A DNA stretch of 32,146 nucleotides from Deltaproteobacteria bacterium (GCA_018262455.1 JAGSPR010000073.1:1-32146), one strand, 5' to 3'. Positions 11,670-19,939 are shown, counted from the first letter of the stretch. The notes: generated by a model not told the origin, from the sequence alone. Numbers and translations: made by a program.

Positions 11670-12539
11670 TCAGCTCGGAACGACCTGGATGTCGGCGAGC
11701 ACGCCGTAGTGATCGCTCGCGCAGATGTCGTCCGCGCCGTCGCGCTCGGTCAACACCACGCGGCAGTCGTGGACTGTGGCGCGACCGTCCTTCTTGCGGC
11801 TCGTGGCGTAGATGTAATCGATGCGGCGATCGATATCGAGCGAGCGCAGCGGACGGGTCAGCGCGTTCTCGCTCGACCACGTGACGCCCTGGGCCGGGCC
11901 GTCGCCGGGGCCCGGCTCGCGATACAACCGCAACCACGCGTCCTGGAAATGCGTGCGGCGGCCGTCGAGCGTCGTGAGGCCGCGCAGGAACCGCATCTCG
12001 TCGCTGTCGGGCACGGCGTTCATGTCGCCACACAGGATCTGTGGCGACGACGTGTGGTCACGCCCGAACCCGCGGATCGCTGCATCGATCGCGAGGACCT
12101 GGCGCTCGCGCGCGACGCCATCGTCGAGCCGGTAGTGCAGGTGCGTGGTGTGGATCCAGATCGGGCCGCCGTCGCTGGCGACCTGCGCTGACAGCAGGAT
12201 CCGGGCGTCGGCGGGCCGCGGGTCGGGGAGCGCCAGCACGCGGGTGTCGGCGATGCCCTTGCCGAGGATCGCGAGGCCCTCCTGCCCTGCCGGCAGCGTG
12301 CCGTGCGCCCCGGCTTCCCAGCTCACCGCGACCGCGTAGTGCGCCGCCAACCCCAGCGCGTCGGCGATGACCTCGGCGGTGGTGCGCCCCGCGAGACCGT
12401 CGAGCGGGCGGACCTCCTGCAGGCACACGACGTCGGGCGCGAGCGCCGCGAGCTGACGGATCGCGAGCGCGAGCCGACGATCGAGCGGCGACTCGGTGCC
12501 CCACAGGTTCAGCGTCACGACGCGCAGGTTTGCGCCCAC
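11670..12539 (-). CDS. Endonuclease/exonuclease/phosphatase (EEP) family hydrolase
   Basis: The product is 289 aa with the complete metal-dependent EEP/DNase I-like active site: Asn11 in TLNLWG, Glu42 in LQEV, His133 in HTTHLH, Asp172 and Asn174 in CGDMNAVP, the RIDYIY strand, and Asp276-His277 in SDHYGVLADI. The fold cleaves phosphodiester or phosphomonoester bonds in nucleic acids, phospholipids or inositol phosphates, and substrate cannot be told from these motifs. There is no signal peptide, so it is probably cytoplasmic. The start is GTG (12539) and is tight: TLNLWG begins at residue 9. The queD stop lies 15 nt upstream on the same strand, so the two genes likely form an operon with queD first. 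Confidence 0.9.
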   Translation of the reverse strand: MGANLRVVTLNLWGTESPLDRRLALAIRQLAALAPDVVCLQEVRPLDGLAGRTTAEVIADALGLAAHYAVAVSWEAGAHGTLPAGQEGLAILGKGIADTRVLALPDPRPADARILLSAQVASDGGPIWIHTTHLHYRLDDGVARERQVLAIDAAIRGFGRDHTSSPQILCGDMNAVPDSDEMRFLRGLTTLDGRRTHFQDAWLRLYREPGPGDGPAQGVTWSSENALTRPLRSLDIDRRIDYIYATSRKKDGRATVHDCRVVLTERDGADDICASDHYGVLADIQVVPS

Positions 12540-12554
12540 GACTGCGACGCTAGC

Positions 12555-12914
12555 TCAGCCGCCGCGGTAGATGCAGCGCGAGGTCGGAGTTTCGGAGACC
12601 ACGACCTCGGTCAGCCCGACCAGGCTGGCCAGGCGCTGCCACCACCACGCCGCGAGCAGCTCGCTGGTCGGGTTGGCGAGACCCTCGATCTCGTTGAGCA
12701 CCTGGTGATCGAGCTGCCGCACCAGCGGCGTGGCGTGCTCGTCGATCTCGGCGAAGTCCATCACCCAGCCGCGCTCGGGGTCGACCTCGCCCTCGAGCGC
12801 GATCTCCACGAGGTAGCTGTGGCCATGCATGCGCGCGCACTTGTGGCCAGGCGGGACCTTCGGGAGGAAGTGGGCCGCTTCGAACCGGTAGCTCCGTTCG
12901 AGCCTGGTACGCAT
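12555..12914 (-). CDS. queD: 6-carboxy-5,6,7,8-tetrahydropterin synthase-like protein (QueD/PTPS family)
   Basis: QueD converts dihydroneopterin triphosphate to 6-carboxytetrahydropterin in the queuosine/7-deazaguanine pathway. The 119-aa product has the zinc histidines His15 (FEAAHFL) and His30/His32 (ARMHGHSY), catalytic Cys26 in GHKCARMHGH, the DHQVLN segment with the second catalytic His, the conserved PTSE loop, and a C-terminal VVVSETPTSRCIY strand. Its length is normal for QueD. ATG 12914 fits the family N-terminus (RSYRFEAAHFLP). It is the first gene of a likely two-gene operon with the EEP hydrolase. No queC, queE or queF is in view, so a related pterin role (6-pyruvoyl-tetrahydropterin synthase) is the main alternative. 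The gene is divergent from the MFS transporter, with only 42 bp between starts. Confidence 0.9.
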   Translation of the reverse strand: MRTRLERSYRFEAAHFLPKVPPGHKCARMHGHSYLVEIALEGEVDPERGWVMDFAEIDEHATPLVRQLDHQVLNEIEGLANPTSELLAAWWWQRLASLVGLTEVVVSETPTSRCIYRGG

Positions 12915-12945
12915 CGTGCCGGGTTGTAGCGCGCCCGGCCGTGCT

Positions 12946-12954
12946 AAGGAAGGG
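12946..12954 (+). promoter_or_regulatory. Ribosome binding site of the MFS transporter
   Basis: AAGGAAGGG lies immediately before the GTG at 12957 and supports that non-ATG start. Confidence 0.65.
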
Positions 12955-12956
12955 TC

Positions 12957-14210
12957 GTGCCGAGATCGGGGTCGCGGTGGGCTGCCTGGGCCGCGCTCGA
13001 CCGCCGGGTCTGGCAGATGGCCTTCGCCCGCTCGGCCAACACGATGGGCCTGTCCCTCGTGATGTCGTTCCTCGGCATCTATGTCGTCGAGACCCGCGGT
13101 TATCCGGCCTGGCTCTACGGGGTCATCGCGCTGGTCGCGAACCTCGGGCAATCGTGGTCGAGCGCGTGGGCTGGCAATCTCTCTGACCGCATCGGCCGGC
13201 TGCCGCTGATCACGAACGGCCTGTTCGTCCGCAGCGGCGTGATCGCCCTGCTCGGGACCCAGGTGTTCCTCGATGCCCCGCTGTGGTCGCTCGCGCTCAA
13301 CATGGTCGTCAGCTCGATGCTGCGCGGCTGCTTCGAGCCGGTCGCCTATGCGCTCGTGGCCGACGTGGTCACCTCCGACGAGCAGCGGATCGCGGCGTTC
13401 GGGCTGCAGCGGATGAGCACGAACTTCGGGTGGGCGATCGGCCCTTCGCTCGGCGGCGTGCTGACGCTGGTCATGCCCTACGGCCTGGTGTTCTACATCA
13501 CGGCGGCGGGGCTGGTCATCGCCGGCATCGTCACGCTCGGCATCGTCGATCCCGTCGCGGTGAAGCCGCCAAGCGCGCGGCCGACCGGCGAGCTGCGCAG
13601 CGCGCTACGCGAGGGCTGGCACGATCCGCTGATGCGGCTACTGCTCGCCGGGACGTTCCTGTGCGCGCTGTTCGAGACCCAGATGTTCTCGACGCTCGGG
13701 ATCTACATGACCGGCGAGCTCGGCCTCTCGAAGGCCGACGTGGGGCTGCTCTACACGATCAACGGCGCGGGGGTCCTGCTGCTGCAGGTCCCAGCCCTCG
13801 GGCTGATCCGGCGACTCGGGATCGGCCGGACGTTGCCGTGGGCCTCGCTGCTCGACGCACTCGGGTTCGCGCTGATCGGCCTCGGGTCAGGGTTCGCCGG
13901 GTGCGCGATGGCGATGGCGACCCTGACGTGCGCCGAGGTGCTGTTCGATCCGGCGCACCAGACCGCGATCGCCGAGGTCGCCGATCCGGCCCGGCGCGGT
14001 CGCGCGTTCGGCGTGGTCGCGTTCGTCCAGATGGTGGGCATCGCGTGCGCGCCACTGCTCGGCGGTGTGCTGCTCGACACGATCGGCGACCACCACGTCA
14101 CGATGTGGTTGGCGATCGCGAGCATCGGCGTGGCGCAAACGTTTTGCTTCGTGGCGTTCGTTCGGCGACGAACCGCGCACCGTCGATCGCTCGACAGCCC
14201 GCGCACGTGA
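12957..14210 (+). CDS. Major facilitator superfamily transporter
   Basis: The product is a 417-aa integral membrane protein with about 12 hydrophobic helices. The first follows SANTMGLSLVMSFLGIYVV. The diagnostic MFS motif A lies in the loop between helices 2 and 3 (GNLSDRIGR, Gly73 to Arg81). Helix 4-5 residues (MSTNFGWAIGPSLGGVL) match motif C of drug/H+ antiporters. A central cytoplasmic loop (about residues 200-222) is followed by the second six-helix bundle. This layout fits a proton-coupled exporter, but the substrate cannot be predicted. Translation starts at GTG 12957 behind a strong AAGGAAGGG. The C-terminus ends in a basic tail (RRRTAHRRS). The stop is followed directly, in the same frame, by the gene fragment at 14211-14438. 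It is divergent from queD and may share its promoter region. Confidence 0.9.
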   Translation: MPRSGSRWAAWAALDRRVWQMAFARSANTMGLSLVMSFLGIYVVETRGYPAWLYGVIALVANLGQSWSSAWAGNLSDRIGRLPLITNGLFVRSGVIALLGTQVFLDAPLWSLALNMVVSSMLRGCFEPVAYALVADVVTSDEQRIAAFGLQRMSTNFGWAIGPSLGGVLTLVMPYGLVFYITAAGLVIAGIVTLGIVDPVAVKPPSARPTGELRSALREGWHDPLMRLLLAGTFLCALFETQMFSTLGIYMTGELGLSKADVGLLYTINGAGVLLLQVPALGLIRRLGIGRTLPWASLLDALGFALIGLGSGFAGCAMAMATLTCAEVLFDPAHQTAIAEVADPARRGRAFGVVAFVQMVGIACAPLLGGVLLDTIGDHHVTMWLAIASIGVAQTFCFVAFVRRRTAHRRSLDSPRT

Positions 14211-14438
14211 CAGGGTAGCGCGGCTGGCCCGACGAAGACCTACGAGCTCGGGGACGTGATCCCGCCCAACGAAGGCGCGACGCTGACCGTCGACCTGCCC
14301 CACGTTGCCAACCTCGACCCGTCGCTGCCTCCCCCCCACCGTGCGCGCCCGCGTGCTCTGGATCGAGACCCCGACCGGCATCGTGACCGAGCTCGGCTCG
14401 ACCGGGCGTTCTACGCCAGCCCGATCTACGTGCAGTGA
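14211..14438 (+). pseudogene. Frameshifted C-terminal gene fragment of unknown family
   Basis: The frame directly after the MFS stop reads protein-like sequence (PTKTYELGDVIPPNEGATLT, then DLPHVANLDPSLPP) up to a run of seven C at 14331-14337. The sensible reading then continues one frame over (VRARVLWIETPTGIVTELGS). Near 14410 it returns to the first frame for FYASPIYVQ and a TGA at 14436-14438. That makes two compensating frameshifts about 80 bp apart, with no plausible start codon or 5' part because the upstream DNA is the MFS gene. It looks like the tail of a lost gene, possibly left by a deletion that joined it to the MFS gene. A sequencing error at the C-run could explain one shift but not the missing N-terminus. 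I do not recognise the family. Confidence 0.6.
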
Positions 14439-14464
14439 CCCTGGCCAGCTGCTACCACACCCTC

Positions 14465-14869
14465 ATGCGCTGGCTCCCCCTCCTCGCCCTCACGCTCGCG
14501 GCCGGATGCCCGGTCAACAACGGCGGCGGCGGCGAATGCCAGGTCGACCGCCAGTGCCGCGACCAGGTCTGCGCACGCGACGGCTTGTGCAGCGATGCCA
14601 GCGACGTCCGCGTGGTCAAGGCCACGTGGACCATCAACGGCGCCCCGCCGGATGCAGCCTCGTGCACGAGTGACCTCTACATCCGGTTCGAGTCGGGAGA
14701 TCCTGCCGACTCGATCGGGTTCTCGCCCGTGCCGTGCACGATCGGCCAGTACACCATCGACAAGCTCCCCAGGCGCTTCCTCTCGGTGGAGCTCGGCGTG
14801 GAGGGCGGGACCCGCGATGTGTCCACGATCGACGCAACTGGCAACGCGACGCTCGACCTCGCGTTGTAG
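14465..14869 (+). CDS. Small Cys-rich lipoprotein of unknown function
   Basis: The product is 134 aa. It starts with a clear lipoprotein signal (MRWLPLLALTLAAGC; lipobox AAGC, lipid Cys15), followed by a Gly spacer. A short Cys-rich motif comes next (CQVDRQCRDQVCARDGLC, about residues 25-42), of the kind found in many myxobacterial surface proteins. The remaining 90 residues, about, carry two further cysteines (SCTSDL, VPCTIG) and beta-rich sequence with SVELGVEGGTRDVSTI. ATG 14465 is preferred over a GTG at 14435 because the signal begins exactly here. No enzyme motif is visible. The gene lies between the fragment at 14211 and the pyruvate dehydrogenase operon, and nothing suggests a functional link to either. 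Confidence 0.8.
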   Translation: MRWLPLLALTLAAGCPVNNGGGGECQVDRQCRDQVCARDGLCSDASDVRVVKATWTINGAPPDAASCTSDLYIRFESGDPADSIGFSPVPCTIGQYTIDKLPRRFLSVELGVEGGTRDVSTIDATGNATLDLAL

Positions 14870-14962
14870 ATCGCAACGTCCTCGGTGGTCCTGGACTCGA
14901 TCGCCGGGCAATTCGTGGTCGATCGCATGGCCCTGGTGGTGCGCGATGGCGGTCATGTCGGT

Positions 14963-15994
14963 ATGGTCGCGCCCGTGGTGACCGCGTCCATCAGTACCCC
15001 CGATACCAAGCGGGTCGAGCCAGAGGCATCTGGTGAGCCCGTCGAGACCACCCCGGAGGAGCTCGCGCCTCTGTATCGCCAGATGCTGGCGATCCGCCGC
15101 CTGGAGGAGGCCTCCGCGAAGGCCTACTCGCAGGGCAAGATCGGCGGCTTCCTCCACCTCATCATCGGCCAGGAGGCCGTCTGTGTCGGCGCGATCGCGT
15201 CGCTTCAGCCCGATGACTACGTGGTCGCGACCTACCGCGAGCACGGCCACGCCTATGCGAAGGGCGTCGCCGCTCGGCCGATCCTCGCCGAGCTCTACGG
15301 CAAGAAGACTGGCTGCGTGAAGGGCCTCGGCGGCTCGATGCACATCTTCGACAAGGCGACGAACTTCCTCGGTGGCCACGGCATCGTCGGCGGCCACGTG
15401 CCGATCGCGGCGGGTGCCGCGATGGCCTCGAAGTACCGCGGAGACGGTCGGGTCACGCTGTGCTTCTTCGGCGAGGGCGCGTCGACGATCGGCGGGTTCG
15501 CAGAGGGCCTCGCGCTCGCGGCGCTGTGGAAGCTCCCCGTCGTGCTGATCTGCGAGAACAACCAGTACTCGATGGGCACGCCGATGTATCGCTCGCTCGC
15601 CGTCGAGGACGTGTCGCTGCGCGCGCTCGCGCACGGGATGCCGCGCGACCGGTTCGATGGCGACGACGTCGTCAAGGTCAAGCGGCGGATCGCCGAGGCG
15701 GTCGAGCGCGCCCGCTCCACCGGCGAGCCCACGCTCGTCGAGGTGGTCACCTACCGGTTCCGCGGTCACTCGATGAGCGACCCGGGCCTGTACCGGACCA
15801 AGGACGAGGTCGACGAGTGGAAGCGGCGCGATCCGCTCAGCCGCTGCCGCCAGCGTCTGCTCGACATCGGGTTCCCCGAGCCCGACCTGACCGCGCTCGA
15901 AGCCGACGTCAAGGCCGAGATCGAGGACGCCGTGAAGTTCGCCGAGGACTCGCCGCCCGCCGACGAGTACCGCGCGTACGTGGTGAAGGAGTAA
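14963..15994 (+). CDS. pdhA: Pyruvate (or branched-chain 2-oxoacid) dehydrogenase E1 component, alpha subunit
   Basis: This TPP-dependent subunit decarboxylates pyruvate and, with the beta subunit, acetylates the E2 lipoyl group. With ATG 14963 it is 343 aa, close to the usual size. In-frame starts at 14885 (GTG) and 14927 (ATG) would give longer N-termini, and the choice is uncertain because none has a good ribosome site. Family features are LYRQMLAIRRLEEASAKAY, GFLHLIIGQEAVCVGA, YREHGHAYAKG, GKKTGCVKGLGGSMHIFD, and the TPP/Mg motif starting at GEG (170-172) and ending at ENN (Asn199-Asn200). The phosphorylation-loop-like RFRGHSMSDPGLYRTKDEV is present. It is the first gene of a tight E1 alpha-E1 beta-E2-E3 operon. 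Pyruvate is the likelier substrate; the E1 alpha/beta plus E2 arrangement also occurs in branched-chain enzymes. Confidence 0.93.
   Translation: MVAPVVTASISTPDTKRVEPEASGEPVETTPEELAPLYRQMLAIRRLEEASAKAYSQGKIGGFLHLIIGQEAVCVGAIASLQPDDYVVATYREHGHAYAKGVAARPILAELYGKKTGCVKGLGGSMHIFDKATNFLGGHGIVGGHVPIAAGAAMASKYRGDGRVTLCFFGEGASTIGGFAEGLALAALWKLPVVLICENNQYSMGTPMYRSLAVEDVSLRALAHGMPRDRFDGDDVVKVKRRIAEAVERARSTGEPTLVEVVTYRFRGHSMSDPGLYRTKDEVDEWKRRDPLSRCRQRLLDIGFPEPDLTALEADVKAEIEDAVKFAEDSPPADEYRAYVVKE
15986..15991 (+). promoter_or_regulatory. Ribosome binding site of pdhB
   Basis: AAGGAG lies in the last codons of the E1 alpha gene, 8 nt before the E1 beta ATG at 16000. Confidence 0.7.
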
Positions 15995-15999
15995 CGGCG

Positions 16000-16986
16000 A
16001 TGGCGGTCATCAGCTATCGAGAAGCGCTCAACCAGGCGATGCGCGAGGAGATGGAGCGCGACGCGAACGTCTTCATCATGGGCGAGGAGGTCGGGCACTA
16101 CAACGGTGCCTACAAGGTCACCCAGGGCCTGCTCCAGCGGTTCAGCGAGCGACGCGTGATCGACGCGCCGATCGCCGAGATGGGCTTCGCCGGCATCGGG
16201 GTCGGCGCTGCGATGGTCGGGCTACGGCCGATCATCGAGTTCATGACGTTCAACTTCTCGCTCGTCGCGATCGATCAGATCGTGAACAACGCCGCCAAGA
16301 TCTTCCAGATGAGCGGCGGGCAATACAATGTCCCGATCGTGTTCCGCGGGCCGAGCGGTCCGGCCGTCCAGGTCAGCTCGCAGCATAGCCAGGCGCTCGA
16401 GAGCTTCTACGCGCACGTCCCCGGGCTCAAGGTCGTGCTGCCGTCGACGGCGCTCGACGCGAAGGGTCTGCTGAAGAGCGCGATCCGCGACGACAACCCC
16501 GTCGTGTTCATGGAGGGTGAGACGCTCTACAACACGACCTGGGAGGTGCCCGACGAGGGCATCGAGCACCTGACGCCGATCGGCAAGGCCGACATCAAGC
16601 GCCCGGGCAAGGACATCACGCTGATCGCGTGGTCGAAGATGGTCTGGACCTGCTTCGACGCCGCGAAGGTGCTCGCGGAGCAAGGCATCGAGGTCGAGAT
16701 CGTCGACCCGCGCACGCTCCGGCCGCTCGATGTCGAGACCCTCGCCGAATCGGTGAGGAAGACCGGGCGCTGCGTGATCGTCGAGGTCGGCTGGCCGGTC
16801 GCCGGGTTTGGCGCCGAGGTCGCGTACCAGATGCAGAAGCACTGCATGGACTTCCTCGATGCACCGATCGAGCGCGTCACCAGCGAGGACGTGCCGATGC
16901 CCTACGCGAAGAACCTCGAAGATGAAGTGCAGCCGCAGGTGAAAGACGTCGTCGCCGCGGTCCGCCGCGCCTTGTACCTGGAGTAG
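16000..16986 (+). CDS. pdhB: Pyruvate (or branched-chain 2-oxoacid) dehydrogenase E1 component, beta subunit
   Basis: The product is 328 aa, the normal length for the beta partner of the alpha2-beta2 E1. It contributes the second half of the TPP site. The family motifs run in order: SYREALNQAMREEMERD, FIMGEEVGHYNGAYKVTQGL, RVIDAPIAEMGFAGIGVGAA, PIIEFMTFNF, AKIFQMSGGQYNVPIVFRGP, SSQHSQALESFYAHVPGLKV, NPVVFMEGETLY, then the C-terminal transketolase domain (VDPRTLRPLDVETL, VEVGWPVAGFGAEV). The Glu in the GEEVG segment is the one expected to activate the TPP aminopyrimidine. The gene starts 5 nt after the alpha stop and ends 3 nt before the E2 start, so all four subunits should be made from one transcript. 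Confidence 0.96.
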   Translation: MAVISYREALNQAMREEMERDANVFIMGEEVGHYNGAYKVTQGLLQRFSERRVIDAPIAEMGFAGIGVGAAMVGLRPIIEFMTFNFSLVAIDQIVNNAAKIFQMSGGQYNVPIVFRGPSGPAVQVSSQHSQALESFYAHVPGLKVVLPSTALDAKGLLKSAIRDDNPVVFMEGETLYNTTWEVPDEGIEHLTPIGKADIKRPGKDITLIAWSKMVWTCFDAAKVLAEQGIEVEIVDPRTLRPLDVETLAESVRKTGRCVIVEVGWPVAGFGAEVAYQMQKHCMDFLDAPIERVTSEDVPMPYAKNLEDEVQPQVKDVVAAVRRALYLE

Positions 16987-16989
16987 CAG

Positions 16990-18384
16990 ATGGCCCAGAT
17001 CATCGGTTTGCCGAAGCTGTCCCCGACGATGGAGGAAGGTGTCCTCATCCGGTGGACCAAGAAGGAGGGCGACAAGGTGTCGCCCGGGGATCTGGTTGCC
17101 GAAGTCGAGACCGACAAGGCAAACATGGACTTCAATATCGAGGACGACGGCGTCCTCCTGAAGCTCCTCGTCAAGGAAGGCGACACGGTCAAGCTAGGTG
17201 CGCCGGTCGCGATCCTCGGCAAGGCCGGTGAGGACGTCAGCGCGCTCATCGCGCAAGCGAAGGCCGGCGGTGGAGGCGGTGCGCCTGGCAAGCCCGAGGC
17301 GCCGAAGCAGGCCGCCACGCCACCGGCGCGCGGCGCCGAGGACTCCGCAACTGCCCCGACGGCGGCGAAGGCCCCCCCCGCGGCCGCCGAAGCTGCCAAG
17401 CCCGTCACCGCCACGGCCGGGCCTGCTGCCCCACCCAGCGGCGGACGGCTGCTCGCCTCCCCGCTCGCGAAGTCGCTCGCGATCGAGCTCGGCATCGACC
17501 TGCGACAGGTCCAGGGCTCCGGGCCCGGCGGTCGGATCGTCGAGCGCGACGTTCGCACCGCGGCAACCGGCACGCTCGGCAACGGTCGCGCCGCGCGTGC
17601 GGCCGAGGACCACGAGGAAGAGGCGGGGCCCGCGAGCGACACCACCACGCAGGCCCTCGCGGTGCGCCCGGCGCGCCCGCGCATGCCAGATCAAAACACC
17701 GATTACGAGGACGTGCCCGCGTCGAACATGCGGCGACGGATCGCGGCCCGGCTGACCGAGGCCAAGCGCGACATCCCGCACTTCTACCTCCAGCGCCAGG
17801 TCGATGCCGCCCCGCTCCTCGCGTTCCGCGCTCGACTCAACGAGCTGCTCGGTGATCGCGGCAAGGTCTCGGTCAACGATCTGGTGATCAAGGCCGTTGC
17901 GCTCGCGCTGCGCCGCGTGCCGGAGTGCAACGCGGCCTGGGAGGGCGACTCGATTCGCAGATTCCACCGGGTCCATGTGGGTGTCGCCATCGCGATCGAG
18001 GACGGCCTCGTGACCCCCGTCGTGCGCGACGCTGATCAAAAAGGGATCGGCGCGATCGCCATCGAGGTCAAGGACCTCGCCGAGCGCGCGAAGAAGCGCG
18101 GCCTCAAGGGCCACGAGATCACGGGTTCGACGTTCACGGTGTCGAACCTCGGCATGTTTGGCATCGAGCGGTTCACCGCGATCCTGAACCCGCCCGAGGC
18201 CGGCATCCTCGCGATCGGCGCGACCCTCGACGTGCCGGTCGTCGACAAGGGTGTCGTCGTCGCCGGCAAGCGCATGACGGTCTCGATGTCGTGCGATCAC
18301 CGCGTCATCGACGGTGCGCTCGGCGCGCGCTGGCTCCAGGCCTTCGCCGAGCTGATCGAGAAGCCGGAGTCGCTCGCGCTATGA
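16990..18384 (+). CDS. pdhC: Dihydrolipoamide acetyltransferase (E2) of the 2-oxoacid dehydrogenase complex
   Basis: E2 carries the acyl group from E1 to CoA and forms the complex core. The 464-aa protein has one lipoyl domain (residues 1-80) with the lipoylated Lys43 in VETDKANMDF. An Ala/Pro/Gly-rich swinging linker (about 90-150) and a peripheral subunit-binding domain (about 152-190, LLASPLAKSLAIELGIDL followed by GSGPGGRIVERDV) follow. After a second linker comes the catalytic acyltransferase domain (about 235-464), with the His437-x-x-x-Asp441 motif in CDHRVIDG. Trypanothione-like inserts are absent and the domain order is standard. Its lipoyl group would be made by the LipA encoded 3.2 kb downstream. 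The last 4 nt (ATGA) overlap the E3 start, indicating translational coupling. Confidence 0.96.
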   Translation: MAQIIGLPKLSPTMEEGVLIRWTKKEGDKVSPGDLVAEVETDKANMDFNIEDDGVLLKLLVKEGDTVKLGAPVAILGKAGEDVSALIAQAKAGGGGGAPGKPEAPKQAATPPARGAEDSATAPTAAKAPPAAAEAAKPVTATAGPAAPPSGGRLLASPLAKSLAIELGIDLRQVQGSGPGGRIVERDVRTAATGTLGNGRAARAAEDHEEEAGPASDTTTQALAVRPARPRMPDQNTDYEDVPASNMRRRIAARLTEAKRDIPHFYLQRQVDAAPLLAFRARLNELLGDRGKVSVNDLVIKAVALALRRVPECNAAWEGDSIRRFHRVHVGVAIAIEDGLVTPVVRDADQKGIGAIAIEVKDLAERAKKRGLKGHEITGSTFTVSNLGMFGIERFTAILNPPEAGILAIGATLDVPVVDKGVVVAGKRMTVSMSCDHRVIDGALGARWLQAFAELIEKPESLAL

Positions 18385-19862
18385 CCGAGCCAGCGCCTCC
18401 CTACGACCTCGTGGTCATCGGCTCGGGTCCTGGCGGCTACGTCGCCGCGATCCGCGCGGCGCAGCTCGGGCTCAAGACCGCGTGCATCGAGCGCGAGAGC
18501 CTCGGCGGCATCTGCCTCAACTGGGGTTGCATCCCGACCAAGGCCCTGCTCCGCACCGCCGAGGTCCTCGAGACGTTCCTCCACGCCAAGGACTTCGGGA
18601 TCACCGTCGGAGACGTCAAGCCGGACTTCGCCGCCATCATCGCGCGCAGCCGCGGCATCGCCGAGAAGACGAGCAAGGGCATCGGGTTCCTGTTCAAGAA
18701 GAACAAGATCGACTCGATCGCGGGCACCGCGAAGCTCCTGCCTCGCGCCAGAGGGGCCGCGGGATCGAGCTGGCGCACGGCCGCGGCCGGAGCGCCGCAC
18801 CAGATCTCGGTGACCGCCAGCGATGGCGGCAACCGGACGGTCCTGGCCAAGCACGTGATCCTCGCGACCGGCGCGCGCGCTCGCTCGCTGCCCGGCATCG
18901 TGCTCGACGACCACCGGATCATCGAGTATCGCCGCGCGATGACGCTGCCGGCGCGGCCGAAGTCGATGGTCGTGCTCGGCGCGGGCGCGATCGGCGTCGA
19001 GTTCGCATCGTTCTATCGCGCGCTCGGGAGCGAGGTCACGATCGTCGAGTTCATGCCGCGCATCGTGCCGAACGAAGATCCGGACATCTCCAAGGAGCTC
19101 GCGCGCGCGTTCGACAAGCGCGGCATCAAGCTGCTCGTCGACTGCAAGCTGACCTCTGCGAAGCCCGGCGCCGACAAGGTCGTGATGACGGTCGAGCCGA
19201 AACCGGCCCCCGGGGCGCCGTCGCGCGATGCCGCAGAGTCCGCGATCACGCTCGAGGCCGAGATCCTGCTCGTCGCCGTCGGAGTCGCCGCGAACACCGA
19301 GAACCTCGGGCTCGCCGATCACGGGATCCAGCTCGACCGCGGCTACATCAAGGTCGACCAGGACAACCGGTGTGGCGACAACCTGTGGGCGATCGGAGAC
19401 GTCATCGGGCGCGGGCTCGCGCATGTCGCATCCTCCGAGGGCGTGTTCGTCGCCGAGCTGATCGCAGGGGTCCATGCCGAGCGCGTCCGTTACGACGCGA
19501 TCCCGGCGTGCACCTACTGTTCGCCTGAGATCGCGTCCGTCGGGCTGACCGAGGACAAGGCACGCGCCCAGAACGTGCCGATCAAGGTCGGCAAGTTCCC
19601 GTTCTCGGCGCTCGCCAAGGCCCGCGCCGCTGGCGACACCACGGGCTTCGTGAAGGTGATCTGGCACGCCGAGACCGGAGCGCTCGTCGGCGCGCACCTC
19701 ATCGGACCCGCGGTCACCGACCTGATCGCCGAGCTGACGCTCGCGAAGACCACCGAGGTCAACGCCGAGAGCCTGCTCGCCACGATCCACGCCCACCCGA
19801 CGTTCGCCGAGACGATCAAGGGCGCGACCGAGGCCGCGCTCGGCGCCGCGATCGACCTGTGA
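18381..19862 (+). CDS. lpdA: Dihydrolipoamide dehydrogenase (E3)
   Basis: This FAD-dependent disulfide oxidoreductase reoxidises dihydrolipoamide and reduces NAD+. The 493-aa product has the FAD dinucleotide motif GSGPGG (14-19), the redox-active pair Cys45/Cys50 in GGICLNWGCIPTK, the NAD-binding GAGAIGVEFASFYRALG segment, the FAD-contact sequence CGDNLWAIGDVIG, and the C-terminal dimer-interface His472/Glu477 in HPTFAETI. It is some 20-25 residues longer than typical Lpd. Extra Ala/Gly/Arg-rich sequence (PRARGAAGSSWRTAAAGAP) lies just before the central FAD-domain strands, and a smaller Pro/Ala insertion (PKPAPGAPSRDAAES) lies in the NAD domain. The start ATG overlaps the E2 stop by 4 nt. 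This E3 could also serve the SucA-containing 2-oxoglutarate complex encoded near the left edge; that sharing is inference from common practice. Confidence 0.96.
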   Translation: MTEPAPPYDLVVIGSGPGGYVAAIRAAQLGLKTACIERESLGGICLNWGCIPTKALLRTAEVLETFLHAKDFGITVGDVKPDFAAIIARSRGIAEKTSKGIGFLFKKNKIDSIAGTAKLLPRARGAAGSSWRTAAAGAPHQISVTASDGGNRTVLAKHVILATGARARSLPGIVLDDHRIIEYRRAMTLPARPKSMVVLGAGAIGVEFASFYRALGSEVTIVEFMPRIVPNEDPDISKELARAFDKRGIKLLVDCKLTSAKPGADKVVMTVEPKPAPGAPSRDAAESAITLEAEILLVAVGVAANTENLGLADHGIQLDRGYIKVDQDNRCGDNLWAIGDVIGRGLAHVASSEGVFVAELIAGVHAERVRYDAIPACTYCSPEIASVGLTEDKARAQNVPIKVGKFPFSALAKARAAGDTTGFVKVIWHAETGALVGAHLIGPAVTDLIAELTLAKTTEVNAESLLATIHAHPTFAETIKGATEAALGAAIDL

Positions 19863-19871
19863 CCTAAGGGA

Positions 19872-19902
19872 CCGCGAAAGGACAACTCGGTCGTCCTCGC
19901 GG
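19872..19902. terminator. Imperfect hairpin after lpdA, between convergent genes
   Basis: CCGCGA (19872-19877) and GGAC (19880-19883) pair with GTCC (19893-19896) and TCGCGG (19897-19902). The result is a 10-bp stem with a 2-nt bulge and a 9-nt loop, 10 nt past the lpdA stop. There is no T-run. Its place between two converging genes suggests a role as terminator or barrier. Confidence 0.5.
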
Positions 19903-19939
19903 CCGATCCATCCCGGCTAGCTTCGTTGCTCCTCGGTCC

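Noticed and set aside
18297..19796. 499-codon minus-strand frame opposite lpdA
   Set aside because: It is an antisense shadow of a certain gene, with Arg/Asp/Gly/Leu bias and no motif.
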